DNA from: an uncultured bacterium
GTDB lineage: Bacteria; Bacteroidota; Bacteroidia; Bacteroidales; Bacteroidaceae
Assembly: GCA_946188155.1 (NCBI GenBank)
Contig: CAMHUC010000023.1
Coordinates: 1 to 49,475 of the forward strand
Direction: 5' to 3'
DNA length: 49,475 nt
The notes beneath the pieces are model-generated. The model was given only the letters and a program-made list of their open reading frames with translations. It was not told the DNA's origin and did not search any database. Of the stretch, positions 16,500 to 25,315 are shown piece after piece. A program made the position numbers and the translations under genes. Every line of letters starts with the position of its first letter. Positions within the stretch are counted from its first letter, which is position 1.

Positions 16500-17320
16500 T
16501 CGACCTTTCGAGTGGTAAGTACTATGAGATAGAACGGCTGCACGGCACGATCAGTGGCATACTGCGTGAACATGAAGAACGGTGGCAGGTGACAGTACAC
16601 GATGAATACGGCTATGACGACCGTTTGAAGAATATCATTCAGGCGGCCTATCAGCAGACAGGCCGTGAGGTGGTAGTGCTCATTGACGAATATGATGCGC
16701 CGATGCTGGACAGCATTCATAAGCCAGAGCTGCAAGACCAGATTCGCGACCGCATACGCAACCTTTTCTCCCCATTGAAGGCACAGTCAGACTATCTGAG
16801 GTTCGTATTCCTGACAGGCATCTCAAAATTCTCGCAGCTGTCGGTGTTCAGCGAACTGAACAACCTGAACATTCTGACCTTCGACCCTGAGTATGAGGGT
16901 ATCTGCGGCATCACTGAGGATGAACTGATGACACAGCTGAAACCCGACATAGAATGGCTGAGCGAGGCCATCAGCCAATATAAGCCGATGACCTACGACG
17001 AGACCGTGGCAGAGCTGAAACGCATGTACGACGGTTATCACTTCTCGCGGCAGATGACCGATGTCTATAACCCCTGGAGCCTCTTCTATGCCTTCGAGAA
17101 AGGCTGGATAGACAACTATTGGTTCTCTACCGGCACGCCCTCGTCGCTCATCAATCTGCTGCGTACAGGACGGATGGACATGGCCCGCCTGGAACATCTT
17201 GAGGCGGATATGACGCAGTTCGACGCCCACGACCCTCGTCCCCTCTATGCTGTCAGGCTGAACGTGAATACCGGGAAACGCACCATAGACAGCTACACCG
17301 TCGAGCAGATGAGGCACTAA
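16500..17320 (+). pseudogene. Decayed AAA-ATPase / PD-(D/E)XK family protein
   Basis: The reading frame is homologous to the abundant Bacteroidota AAA-ATPase-like/PD-(D/E)XK proteins of about 520 aa. It enters abruptly at about 16500 (IDLSSGKYYEIERLHG) after an in-frame stop, so the N-terminus with the P-loop is missing. The Walker-B-type VVVLIDEYDAPM, the sensor FVFLTGISKFSQLS and the central MYDGYHFS remain. After FDAHDP the text jumps to RPLYAVRLNVNTGKRTIDSY, which looks like the extreme C-terminus of the family, so the nuclease region is also deleted. An ORF starting with GTG at 16589 is open but would lack both active sites. Confidence 0.75.
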
Positions 17321-17324
17321 GTAT

Positions 17325-17359
17325 GTGCCCCATCTGCTTTTATATGACAGATGGGGCAC
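17325..17359. terminator. Bidirectional hairpin between convergent genes
   Basis: GTGCCCCATCTG (17325-17336) and CAGATGGGGCAC (17348-17359) are a perfect 12-bp inverted repeat. They lie between the decayed ATPase gene (plus) and the acyl-CoA synthetase gene ending at 17388 (minus). The T-tracts are weak on both sides. Confidence 0.5.
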
Positions 17360-17387
17360 AGTCTCTCTCTCCGGTATATCTTCCGTA

Positions 17388-19049
17388 TTATGTGTAGAGG
17401 TATCGCTTGATTGATTTCTTCGGGGTCTTTTCGAACTCCTCGGTGTGGATCTCTATTTCCGAAACCTTCTCGTAAGCAGGTAGGATCTGGTTCAGACCGT
17501 TGCGGTTCTGTTCCATGATGTTGCGGATGTCGTCGGCAGAGAAGTTCATGTTCTTTGCCTCGTCGAGGTCGGGATGTACCAAGGCTATGAGCTTGGTGTC
17601 GCGCTGCACCACGATGCTCTCTACGACGAGCGTCATCGAGTTGAGCTTGTCCTCAATCTCCTCCGGGTAGATGTTCTGGCCGTTGGGGCCGAGGAGCATA
17701 TTCTTGGAACGTCCGTTGATATACACGTTGCCGTCGGCGTCCATCGTGCCCAGGTCTCCCGTGTGGTACCAGCCGTCGCGGTCGATGGTCTCCGCCGTTG
17801 CCTCGGGGTTCTTGTAATAGCCCAGCATCACGTTCGGCCCCTTGGTGACGATTTCGCCCGGGATGTTCTGTGGGTCGCGCGAGAGTATCTTCACCTCCTG
17901 GTGCAGGGCGGCGCGCCCGCAGGAACCCTGTGCGAAGGTGTGCCAGTCGCGGTAGCAGATGATGGGTGCGCACTCCGTGGCACCGTAGCCCACGGTGTAG
18001 GGGAACTCGATGCGCTTGAGGAACTGCTCCACCTCCTGGTTGAGGGCGGCTCCGCCGATAATCACCTCGTACATCCGCCCGCCGAAGGCCTTGAGCACCT
18101 CCTGGCATATCATCTCGCGCACCTTCTTCGAGATGACTGGCATCTGCAGCAGCAGGCGCATGCGGTTGTTCTGTATCTTGGGGAACACCTTCTTGCGGAT
18201 GATCTTCTCGATGATCAGTGGCACGGCGATGACGATGACGGGCTTCACCTCCTGCAGCGCCTGGGCGATGATGGCCGGCGAGGGGATGCGATTCAGGTAG
18301 TAGACGTGGCAGCCGTGCAGGAACTCGAAGATGAACTCGAAGGCCATGCCGTACATGTGGGCCATGGGCAGCATGGAGATGACCTTGTCGCCGGCGTGTA
18401 TCTGTTCGCCGAGCACGTGGCAGGCAAAGTCGTAGTTCGACCACAGTGCGCGATAGGGCAGCATCACGCCCTTGGAGAAGCCTGTGGTGCCGCTGGTATA
18501 GTTGATCACGGCCAGTTCGTCGGGACTCTGCTCCATGTAGTAGCCGACGTGCTCCCGGCGGAAGTACTTGGGGTACTTCTTGCCGTAGAGTTCGTTGAGG
18601 TGTTCGCGGGCATAGGTCAGCTTATCGGTGCGCGAAATCATCAATGAATAGTCGGGATTGTTGATGATACCTTCCAGACGGGGCATCTGCTGGGGGTCGA
18701 TGAGTGTGGCCACGTGGTCGCCCACGAAGAGCAGGCGTGCCTCGGAGTGGTTGACGATGTTATGGATCTGCTCGGCATTGAACTCATGGAGGATGGGCAC
18801 TGCGATGGCCCCGTAGGTGAGCGTGGCGATGAAAGCCACTGCCCACTGGCTGGAGTTACGCCCGCAGAGTGCTATCTTGTCGCCCTTCTGTATGCCGCTG
18901 TTCTCAAACAGGATATGTATCTTTTCAATCTTGCGCGCCACGTCGTGGAACTGCAGCGTCTGACCCTTGAAGTCGGTCAGCGCGTCGCGGTCCCAGTTGT
19001 CGATGATGCTCTTTTGGATTAATGCGTTAAAACTAGGTATCTTCTCCAT
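17388..19049 (-). CDS. AMP-binding long-chain acyl-CoA synthetase, paralogue 1
   Basis: 553 aa. It has the ATP/AMP-binding P-loop YTSGTTGFSKGVML, the A4-A5 region VGYGATECAP, the motif DGWYHTGDLG and the C-terminal lysine motif KTPKKSIKRYLY. These mark a fatty-acid-CoA ligase (ANL superfamily), which activates fatty acids with ATP and CoA for lipid synthesis or exogenous fatty-acid use. The start ATG is four bases downstream of the neighbouring paralogue's stop, so the two are one operon. The protein is highly similar to paralogue 2 along its whole length, indicating tandem duplication. Substrate specificity cannot be read from sequence. Confidence 0.9.
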   Translation of the reverse strand: MEKIPSFNALIQKSIIDNWDRDALTDFKGQTLQFHDVARKIEKIHILFENSGIQKGDKIALCGRNSSQWAVAFIATLTYGAIAVPILHEFNAEQIHNIVNHSEARLLFVGDHVATLIDPQQMPRLEGIINNPDYSLMISRTDKLTYAREHLNELYGKKYPKYFRREHVGYYMEQSPDELAVINYTSGTTGFSKGVMLPYRALWSNYDFACHVLGEQIHAGDKVISMLPMAHMYGMAFEFIFEFLHGCHVYYLNRIPSPAIIAQALQEVKPVIVIAVPLIIEKIIRKKVFPKIQNNRMRLLLQMPVISKKVREMICQEVLKAFGGRMYEVIIGGAALNQEVEQFLKRIEFPYTVGYGATECAPIICYRDWHTFAQGSCGRAALHQEVKILSRDPQNIPGEIVTKGPNVMLGYYKNPEATAETIDRDGWYHTGDLGTMDADGNVYINGRSKNMLLGPNGQNIYPEEIEDKLNSMTLVVESIVVQRDTKLIALVHPDLDEAKNMNFSADDIRNIMEQNRNGLNQILPAYEKVSEIEIHTEEFEKTPKKSIKRYLYT

Positions 19050-19052
19050 ACT

Positions 19053-20711
19053 TTAGTAGTTCTTATATAAGTAGCGTTTGATGCTTTTTTTGGGCGTCTT
19101 CTGGAATTCCTCCTCGTGTAGCTCGATGGTGGCCAGACGGCTGTAGGGAGGCAGCTGCTCGTTGAGGGCTTTACGGTTCTGCTCCATGATGCCCTCCATC
19201 TCCTGGCGGCTGAAGCTCATCATCTCGTCCTTGTCGGGGTGAACGAGGGCCACGAGTTTGTCGCCGCGCTGTATGACGATGCTTTCCGAGACCATAGTCA
19301 TGGAGTTGAGCTTGTCCTCAATTTCCTCGGGATAGACGTTCTGCCCGTTGGCGCCGAGCAGCATGTTCTTGATGCGGCCGCGGATGAAGAGGTGGTTGGA
19401 GGCCGAGAGGGTGCCCAGGTCGCCCGTGTGGTACCATCCCTGCTCGTCGATGGCCTCGCTGGTGGCCTCCTCGTTGTTGTAGTAGCCCAGCATGACGTTG
19501 CAGCCCCTGGTGACAATCTCTCCAGGTATGTTCTCAGGGTCGCTGGACAGGATTTTCACCTCCATCCTGTCAACGGGCTTGCCGCAGCATCCGGGCACGA
19601 ACTCCTTCCAGTCGCAATAGGAGATGAGCGGGGCACACTCGGTGGTGCCGTAGCCCACGGTGATGGGAAAGCCGATGGAAACGAGGAAGTCCTCCACCTC
19701 CTTCGAGAGGGCTGCGCCGCCCACGATGATCTGGTACAGGCGGCCTCCGAAGGCGTTGTACACCTCGCGGCAGATGCGCTCGCGTACCTTTTTATTGACC
19801 ACGGGCATGGCCAGTAGCAGGCGGATGCGGTTGTCCTGTATCTTGGGGAATACTTTCTTGCGGATAATCTTCTCGATGATGAGCGGCACGGTGACCACCA
19901 GCGTGGGCTGCACGTCGGTGAAAGCCTTGGCGATGATGGCTGGCGACGGCAGACGGGTGAGGAAGAAGAGGTGGCAGCCGTGGCAGAACCCGAAGAGGAA
20001 CTCCACGGCCATGCCGTACATGTGGGCCATCGGCAGGATGCTCAGCAGGTTGTCGCCAGGGCGCACCTGCTTGCCCAGGCGATTGATGATGAACTCGATG
20101 TTACCCCACAGCGAGCGGTAGGGCAGCATGACGCCTTTCGAGAATCCTGTGGTGCCGCTGGTGTAGTTGATCAGAGCCAGTTCGTCGGCCTCGTCCTGAT
20201 GGTAGCTGACGTGCTCGCGGCGGAAGGCCATCGGGTACTTGCTGCCGAACATCAGGTTCAGGTGCTCGCGGGCGTAGGTGAGCTGTTCGGAGCGGCTGAT
20301 GAGCAGCGAGAAGTCGGGGATGTTGATAATGCCCTCCAGGGCGGGCATCTGCTCGGCGTCGATGGTCTTGACGGCATAGTCGCCGATGAAGAGCAGTCGC
20401 GAGCCGGAGTGGTTGACGATGTTCTGTATCTGTTCGCCGTTGAATTCGTGTAGGATGGGTACAGCCACGGCTCCGTAGGTCAGCGTGGCCAGAAAAGCGA
20501 CGGCCCAGTGGGCGGAGTTGCGGCCGCAGATGGCTATCTTGTCGCCTTGCTTTACATTGCTGTTCTCAAAGAGGATATGCAGTTTCTCTATCTTTCGGGC
20601 TACATCGTGAAACTGAAGTGTCGCTCCCTGATAGTCAGTGAGTGCGTCCTGATCCCAGTTGTCGGTGACGGCCTTCTGGATATAGGCGTTGAAGCTACTG
20701 AAGGTTTCCAT
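19053..20711 (-). CDS. AMP-binding long-chain acyl-CoA synthetase, paralogue 2
   Basis: 552 aa from the ATG at 20711 (METFSSFNAYIQKAVTD). The longer ORF to 20771 starts upstream of the promoter box at 20741-20748 and is rejected. It contains YTSGTTGFSKGVML, VGYGTTECAPLI, EQGWYHTGDLG and KTPKKSIKRYLY, as in paralogue 1. It is the first gene of a two-gene operon with paralogue 1. It activates fatty acids to acyl-CoA. Why two enzymes are needed (different chain lengths or conditions) is not visible. Confidence 0.9.
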   Translation of the reverse strand: METFSSFNAYIQKAVTDNWDQDALTDYQGATLQFHDVARKIEKLHILFENSNVKQGDKIAICGRNSAHWAVAFLATLTYGAVAVPILHEFNGEQIQNIVNHSGSRLLFIGDYAVKTIDAEQMPALEGIINIPDFSLLISRSEQLTYAREHLNLMFGSKYPMAFRREHVSYHQDEADELALINYTSGTTGFSKGVMLPYRSLWGNIEFIINRLGKQVRPGDNLLSILPMAHMYGMAVEFLFGFCHGCHLFFLTRLPSPAIIAKAFTDVQPTLVVTVPLIIEKIIRKKVFPKIQDNRIRLLLAMPVVNKKVRERICREVYNAFGGRLYQIIVGGAALSKEVEDFLVSIGFPITVGYGTTECAPLISYCDWKEFVPGCCGKPVDRMEVKILSSDPENIPGEIVTRGCNVMLGYYNNEEATSEAIDEQGWYHTGDLGTLSASNHLFIRGRIKNMLLGANGQNVYPEEIEDKLNSMTMVSESIVIQRGDKLVALVHPDKDEMMSFSRQEMEGIMEQNRKALNEQLPPYSRLATIELHEEEFQKTPKKSIKRYLYKNY

Positions 20712-20740
20712 TAGAATTGCACAAATTTCAAAATTTTGTG

Positions 20741-20748
20741 CAAAGGTA
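20741..20748 (-). promoter_or_regulatory. -7 promoter box, TACCTTTG, of the acyl-CoA synthetase operon
   Basis: TACCTTTG on the minus strand, 29 nt before the ATG at 20711. It is what selects that start codon. Confidence 0.7.
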
Positions 20749-20759
20749 ATTGCTTTTCT

Positions 20760-20782
20760 GCACATTTCCAAAAAAAATGTGC
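20760..20782. promoter_or_regulatory. Palindrome upstream of the acyl-CoA synthetase promoter
   Basis: GCACATTT (20760-20767) and AAATGTGC (20775-20782) are an 8-bp perfect inverted repeat with an A-rich centre. It lies just upstream of the TACCTTTG box and downstream of the FtsX-type gene stop. It could be an operator, or a terminator-like hairpin for the upstream gene. Confidence 0.4.
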
Positions 20783-20839
20783 AATATTTTTAGGAAAGAT
20801 GCAATATTATATCAAATATACGACATTTAGGACAGAAAA

Positions 20840-22084
20840 CTACTCATATCGCATAGATTTGGCGGGGTGTATGTGGGAGATGAGGTAGCTGGGCGCGATG
20901 AGCACAAAGACGCAGATGAGGAGCGTCGCCACGTTGAGAGCCACGAACAGGGGTATGTTCACCTCGACGGGTGCCTCGCTGACGTAGTAGGTCTGCGGGT
21001 CCAGCCTGACGATGCCTGTCCATTTCTGTATCAGGATGAGTCCCAGCCCGATGGCGTTGCCCAGCAGCAGGCCCTGGCTGATGATGAACACGGAGAACCA
21101 GAGGAAGGTGCGGCGGATGGTCTTGTTGCGGGCTCCGATAGCCTTCAGTACGCCGATCATCTGCGTGCGCTCAAGGATGATGATGAGCAGTCCGCTGATC
21201 ATCGTGAAGCCAGCCACGGCCACCATCAGCGCCAGGATGATCCACACGTTGATGTCGAGCAGCTCCAGCCAGTTGAACACCTGGGGATAGCTCTCGTAGA
21301 TGGTCTGCGTGGAGTAGGTGTTGTTGTATTCGTCGGATTGGCGGTTTATCTTGTCGATGAAGGCGTCGGCCGTCGTTGCCAGCTGGTCGAAGTTGCTCAC
21401 CCGTATCTCCGCCCCCGAGCAGAGACCTGGCTGCCAGTTGTTCAGCTTCGTCACGGTGTACAGGTCGGTGAAGCAGAGGCTCTCGTCGAAGCGGGTCATG
21501 TTGGTCTGGTAGATGCCGCTGACGGTGAAGCGGCGTGCGCGTACGTTCTCGTCGACGAAATAGGCGTATACGCGGTCGCCTGCCTTCAGCCTGAGCTTGT
21601 CGGCTATCATCTTCGAGAGCAGCAGGCGGTTGCTGCTGGCAGTGTCGCAGAATTGGGGCATCTCGCCCTCCACCAGATGCTGGCCCAGGAAGCTGAGGTC
21701 GTATTCCTGAGCGACACCCTTAAATACCACGCCCAGGAAGTCATCGTCAGTCTTTAGGATGCCCTGTGTGAGTGCGTATCGCTCCACGTGGCTTACGCCC
21801 TCTATCCGGCTCATCACCTTGATCAGACTGTCGTTGATGGTGACGGGATTGTTGGAGAGGGTGCTGAAGTTCAGCAGGTTCTGCACTTGTATGTGGCTGC
21901 CGAATCCCACCACCTTGTCGCGTATGGTGTGCTTGAAGCCCAGCACCACGCTCACCGTGATGAGCATCACAGCCAGGCCTATTGCCACGCCCAGGGTGGC
22001 AATGCGCACAGCCGGGCGACTCACCTTGTGACGGTCGCCCTGGTCGCTGTAGATACGCTTGGCTATGAAAAAAGGGAAATTCAA
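20840..22084 (-). CDS. ABC transporter permease, FtsX/LolC-LolE type
   Basis: 414 aa. One transmembrane segment near the N-terminus (IATLGVAIGLAVMLITVSVV, about 29-48) precedes a large periplasmic MacB-like region (about 55-270). Three segments follow at the C-terminus (WIILALMVAVAGFTMISGLL; FLWFSVFIISQGLLLGNAIG; LFVALNVATLLICVFVLIAP). ERTQMIGVLKAIGA is the classic coupling motif of FtsX-like permeases. In the LolCDE family these extract outer-membrane lipoproteins; other members are lipid or peptide exporters. No ATPase gene is adjacent, so the partner must lie elsewhere. It is 10 nt downstream of the aminotransferase gene, probably co-transcribed. Confidence 0.85.
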   Translation of the reverse strand: MNFPFFIAKRIYSDQGDRHKVSRPAVRIATLGVAIGLAVMLITVSVVLGFKHTIRDKVVGFGSHIQVQNLLNFSTLSNNPVTINDSLIKVMSRIEGVSHVERYALTQGILKTDDDFLGVVFKGVAQEYDLSFLGQHLVEGEMPQFCDTASSNRLLLSKMIADKLRLKAGDRVYAYFVDENVRARRFTVSGIYQTNMTRFDESLCFTDLYTVTKLNNWQPGLCSGAEIRVSNFDQLATTADAFIDKINRQSDEYNNTYSTQTIYESYPQVFNWLELLDINVWIILALMVAVAGFTMISGLLIIILERTQMIGVLKAIGARNKTIRRTFLWFSVFIISQGLLLGNAIGLGLILIQKWTGIVRLDPQTYYVSEAPVEVNIPLFVALNVATLLICVFVLIAPSYLISHIHPAKSMRYE

Positions 22085-22094
22085 TTGTCAATTA

Positions 22095-23303
22095 TCAATT
22101 ATCCTCGTCCACCCTTCCCGGATAGGCTTCCAGGGCCTTGCGCAGCACGAAGAGGGCGCGCTCCAGGTCTTCCTTCTTCAGCACGTAGGCGATGCGCACC
22201 TGGTTGATGCCGGCACCGGGGGTGGTATAGAAGCCGGCGGCAGGGGCCATCATCACCGTCTCGCCCTCATAGTCGAACTCTGCCAGGCACCAGCGGCAGA
22301 ACTTCTCCGCATCGTCCACGGGCAGCTTGGCCACGGTGTAGAAGGCTCCCATCGGTATTGGCGAATACACGCCGGGGATGCGGTTCAGTCCGTCGATGAG
22401 GCACTTGCGGCGCTCCACGTATTCGTCGTAGACGTCGCGCAGGTACTCCTCAGGCGTGTCGAGAGAGGCTTCTGCCACAATCTGCCCGATGAGGGGAGGG
22501 GAGAGGCGGGCCTGACAGAACTTCATCACGGCCTTGCGCACCTCGGCGTTCTTCGTAATCAGGGCGCCGATACGGATGCCGCACTCAGAGTAGCGCTTCG
22601 ACACGGAGTCGATGAGTATCACGTTCTGCTCGATGCCTTCCAGATGGCAGGCACTGATGTATGGAGAGCCTGTGTAGATGTACTCGCGATACACCTCGTC
22701 GCTGAACAGGTACAGGTCGTACTTCTTCACCAGGTCGCGTATCTGGTTCATCTCGCGGCGTGTGTACAGATAGCCCGTAGGGTTATTTGGGTTGCAGATC
22801 ATGATGGCGCGAGTGCGCTCATTGATGAGTTCCTCAAACTTCTCCACTTTCGGCAGCGAGAAGCCTTCCTCGATGGTGGTGGCGATGGTGCGAATCTTGG
22901 CTCCTGCTGAGATGGCGAAGGCCATATAGTTGGCGTAGGCTGGCTCGGGCACGATAATCTCGTCGCCAGGGTTCAGGCAGGAGAGAAAGGCGAAGAGTAC
23001 GGCCTCCGACCCGCCAGAGGTGATGATGATGTCGTCGGCACTCACGCGGATGTCGTACTTGGCGTAGTAGCTTACCAGTTTCTCACGATAGCTCAGGTAG
23101 CCTTGCGAGGGCGAATATTCCAGGATGCTGCGGTCGATGGACTTCAGCGCGTCGAGCCCCACTTGGGGGGTGGGCAGGTCGGGCTGGCCGATATTAAGGT
23201 GATACACGCGCGTACCTCTTTTTTTTGCGGCAGCTGCCAATGGGGCAAGCTTCCGGATGGGCGACTCGGGCATCTCAAGGCCTCGTACAGATATTTCTGG
23301 CAT
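22095..23303 (-). CDS. PLP-dependent aminotransferase, class I/II (AspC-like)
   Basis: 402 aa. The PLP lysine is in DSVSKRYSECGIRIG, with NPNNPTGYLYT and the binding-pocket FSDEVYREY preceding it; a C-terminal arginine binds the substrate carboxylate in this family. It transfers amino groups between amino acids and 2-oxo acids; the aspartate/aromatic group is the closest by eye. The mRNA leader between its promoter (23349-23356) and ATG contains an array of the heptad GTTTATA/GTTTAAA. It is followed after 10 nt by the permease gene. Confidence 0.9.
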   Translation of the reverse strand: MPEISVRGLEMPESPIRKLAPLAAAAKKRGTRVYHLNIGQPDLPTPQVGLDALKSIDRSILEYSPSQGYLSYREKLVSYYAKYDIRVSADDIIITSGGSEAVLFAFLSCLNPGDEIIVPEPAYANYMAFAISAGAKIRTIATTIEEGFSLPKVEKFEELINERTRAIMICNPNNPTGYLYTRREMNQIRDLVKKYDLYLFSDEVYREYIYTGSPYISACHLEGIEQNVILIDSVSKRYSECGIRIGALITKNAEVRKAVMKFCQARLSPPLIGQIVAEASLDTPEEYLRDVYDEYVERRKCLIDGLNRIPGVYSPIPMGAFYTVAKLPVDDAEKFCRWCLAEFDYEGETVMMAPAAGFYTTPGAGINQVRIAYVLKKEDLERALFVLRKALEAYPGRVDEDN

Positions 23304-23304
23304 C

Positions 23305-23335
23305 TCTATAAACTATAAACTTTAAACTTTAAACT
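23305..23335. repeat. Heptad repeat array in the aminotransferase leader
   Basis: Four to five copies of the heptad TATAAAC/TTTAAAC occupy the leader between the promoter and the ATG at 23303. The same heptads occur at 29632-29662, 29768-29802 and 31341-31496. Confidence 0.65.
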
Positions 23336-23348
23336 GCAATTTATGGTG

Positions 23349-23356
23349 CAAAGGTA
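23349..23356 (-). promoter_or_regulatory. -7 promoter box, TACCTTTG, of the aminotransferase gene
   Basis: Minus-strand TACCTTTG, 45 nt upstream of the ATG at 23303. Confidence 0.7.
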
Positions 23357-23451
23357 CAAATTTAGCCACAGAATACACATATTTTCACCGAAATTTAACA
23401 TATTTCAGTGTTAATCTGTGTAATCTGTGGCCTTTTTCAGATTTTATTATG

Positions 23452-23459
23452 TACTTTTG
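23452..23459 (+). promoter_or_regulatory. -7 promoter box, TACTTTTG, of the pseudokinase operon
   Basis: TAnnTTTG match, 27 nt before the GTG at 23487. It starts inside the longer ORF and thereby rejects the upstream start at 23427. Just upstream, TAATCTGTG occurs twice (23412-23429), and GCCACAG/CTGTGGC arms could insulate it from the divergent gene. Confidence 0.6.
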
Positions 23460-23486
23460 CACCGCAAACCCATAAATGATAGAGCT

Positions 23487-24773
23487 GTGAATTTCGAAGA
23501 ACTGATAGAGTCGCGCGACAAGCGCCAGACCAACAAGGTGCGCATGCCCCTTGGCTTTTTCTATAAGCGGCTGATTGACGAGAAGTATAGCAACTTCGTT
23601 GAGTTTCATGATGAGCTGACGGACAATATCCTCTTCTCCGACTGCGTCAAGAAAGATAGTGAGCAAACGGCCACCATCGGAGATAAGCACCAGTTGCGCT
23701 TTCTGCCCAACGTGGGCGAAGGGGAGCAGCAAGGAGTATTTGCCGTGGCGGTAGAGCCTGGTAACTACCTGACGCTCGAACAGCTGCTCAACGACAATCC
23801 TGCCGTCGTGGCCCGTAAGGACTTCATCGACAATACGATCGGCGACCTGGCACGCCTGCTTGTCACGCTCAATGAGCGTGGCATCCGACAGTTGTGTCTG
23901 GCACCGTCGAATGTGCTTGTACGCAAGAACGACAATGGCGTGCGACTGCTGCTCCACGGGTCGTTCTATGAGCGACTCGGCCTGAATGCCGAAATCTACG
24001 AGGGACTCGAACAGTATGTGGCCCCCGAGGTGCTGCGCGGCGAACCCAGCACCGACGGCAGCGACGTCTATGCACTGGCTCGCCTGATAGAGTATCTCTA
24101 TGCTTCTTCAGGCATGCCCTTCGAACTGAAGCAGCCCGTCGGCAAAGCCCTCTCCGACGACCCTGCCCGCCGCTACCCCTCCGTCGACGCGTTCCTCAAA
24201 GCCATATCACAGCGCAAGGCCACCTTCCGCTCGGCACTCATGGGTGCCGCTGCTATCATCGTGGCACTCATCCTGGCCGGCCTCTTCTTCGGACTCACAC
24301 CCAACACCGAGCAGGTGGAGTTTGTCAAGCCTGTCGAGGAACCCATCAGCGACGACCTGATCGACGAGGGATTCAATCCTGCCACCGAACTGGGGGCCGC
24401 TGCCGACTCGGCCACCATCGCCAATGCCATCAAGGACTATCAGATGAAGGATTCCGACAAGATCGACGAGCGCAAAATCCGTGAGTTCGAGGCCAAGGGC
24501 GAGCAGATATTCCGTAAGCAGTATGCCAAGGAGGCCGAGCGCATCCTGTCGGGGGTGTACAACGCTGACAAGATGGGTGGAGGCCAGAAGAGCTTCGAGG
24601 CAGCCAGCGACAAGGCCATGCAGCAGCTCGTGGAAAAGCAGATTGAGCTGGGCGAGCACTCCTCGCTGAGTAAGGAGAAGAGCCAGCGCATCGCCTCCGA
24701 AATCATCGAGCACATCACTGAGCGAAAGAAGGCTGAGATGGGCGAGAAGCAGAAGTATGGGGTCCAGAAATAA
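23487..24773 (+). CDS. Membrane pseudokinase
   Basis: About 428 aa from GTG 23487 (MNFEELIESRDKRQTNK). The region aligns with protein kinase C-lobes but has lost the catalytic residues. Where HRDLKPSNVLV is expected it reads RQLCLAPSNVLV (about 132-143), so the catalytic Asp is replaced. Where DFG is expected it reads HGSF. The APE-like VAPEVLRGE and the D-x-YALARLIEYL motif are kept. A transmembrane helix follows at about 250-270 (IIVALILAGLFFGL), then a Glu/Lys-rich coiled-coil tail. It probably works as a scaffold or sensor. It is followed by DUF4494 and YggS genes. Confidence 0.75.
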   Translation: MNFEELIESRDKRQTNKVRMPLGFFYKRLIDEKYSNFVEFHDELTDNILFSDCVKKDSEQTATIGDKHQLRFLPNVGEGEQQGVFAVAVEPGNYLTLEQLLNDNPAVVARKDFIDNTIGDLARLLVTLNERGIRQLCLAPSNVLVRKNDNGVRLLLHGSFYERLGLNAEIYEGLEQYVAPEVLRGEPSTDGSDVYALARLIEYLYASSGMPFELKQPVGKALSDDPARRYPSVDAFLKAISQRKATFRSALMGAAAIIVALILAGLFFGLTPNTEQVEFVKPVEEPISDDLIDEGFNPATELGAAADSATIANAIKDYQMKDSDKIDERKIREFEAKGEQIFRKQYAKEAERILSGVYNADKMGGGQKSFEAASDKAMQQLVEKQIELGEHSSLSKEKSQRIASEIIEHITERKKAEMGEKQKYGVQK

Positions 24774-24826
24774 TTGCCGAGATTCCGTAATAACGTAATA
24801 ACGTGATTCCGTAATAACAAAAGATA

Positions 24827-25315
24827 ATGAGATCAAGAACAGCAGAATGGTTTGAGTGCCGCATCCGTTACGAGAAAGTGATGGAGGACGGCCTCCAGAA
24901 GAAAGTAACAGAAAACTATGTGGTCGATGCACTCAGCTTCAGCGAGGCCGAGGAGCGCATCATCGACGAGATGTCAAGCTATATCAGTGGCGAGTTTGAT
25001 GTGGTTGACATCAAGAAGGCTGCCTACAAGGAGATCTTCTTCTCTGACAGCGACATGGCCGACAAGTGGTATAAGGCAAAACTCCAGTTCATCACCATCG
25101 ACGAGAAGTCGGAGAAGGAGAAGCGCTCTTCAGTTAACTACCTCGTTCAGGCAGGATCCTTCAACGGGGCAGTGAAGAACATCGACGAGGTGATGGGCGG
25201 CACGATGATCGACTACGTCATCTTCTCCGTCACCGAGACCACCCTCATGGATGTATTCGAATACAAGAAGGCGGCGAACGACAAGGCCGACGACAAACCA
25301 GAATACGAGCAATGA
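24827..25315 (+). CDS. DUF4494-family protein
   Basis: 162 aa. The N-terminal pattern WFECRIRYEKVMEDGLQKKV, then TENYVVDALSFSEAEERI and DMADKWYKAKLQFITIDEKS matches the Bacteroidota DUF4494 family by memory. Function unknown. It lies 53 nt after the pseudokinase gene; the gap contains CGTAATAACG-type short repeats and no promoter of its own. It overlaps the YggS start by 4 nt, so the three genes are probably one operon. Confidence 0.75.
   Translation: MRSRTAEWFECRIRYEKVMEDGLQKKVTENYVVDALSFSEAEERIIDEMSSYISGEFDVVDIKKAAYKEIFFSDSDMADKWYKAKLQFITIDEKSEKEKRSSVNYLVQAGSFNGAVKNIDEVMGGTMIDYVIFSVTETTLMDVFEYKKAANDKADDKPEYEQ

Noticed and set aside
17574..18647. Plus-strand 357-aa frame opposite an acyl-CoA synthetase gene.
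   Set aside because: Antisense shadow of a clear AMP-binding enzyme; similar long antisense frames occur opposite the permease, gdhA and maeB.
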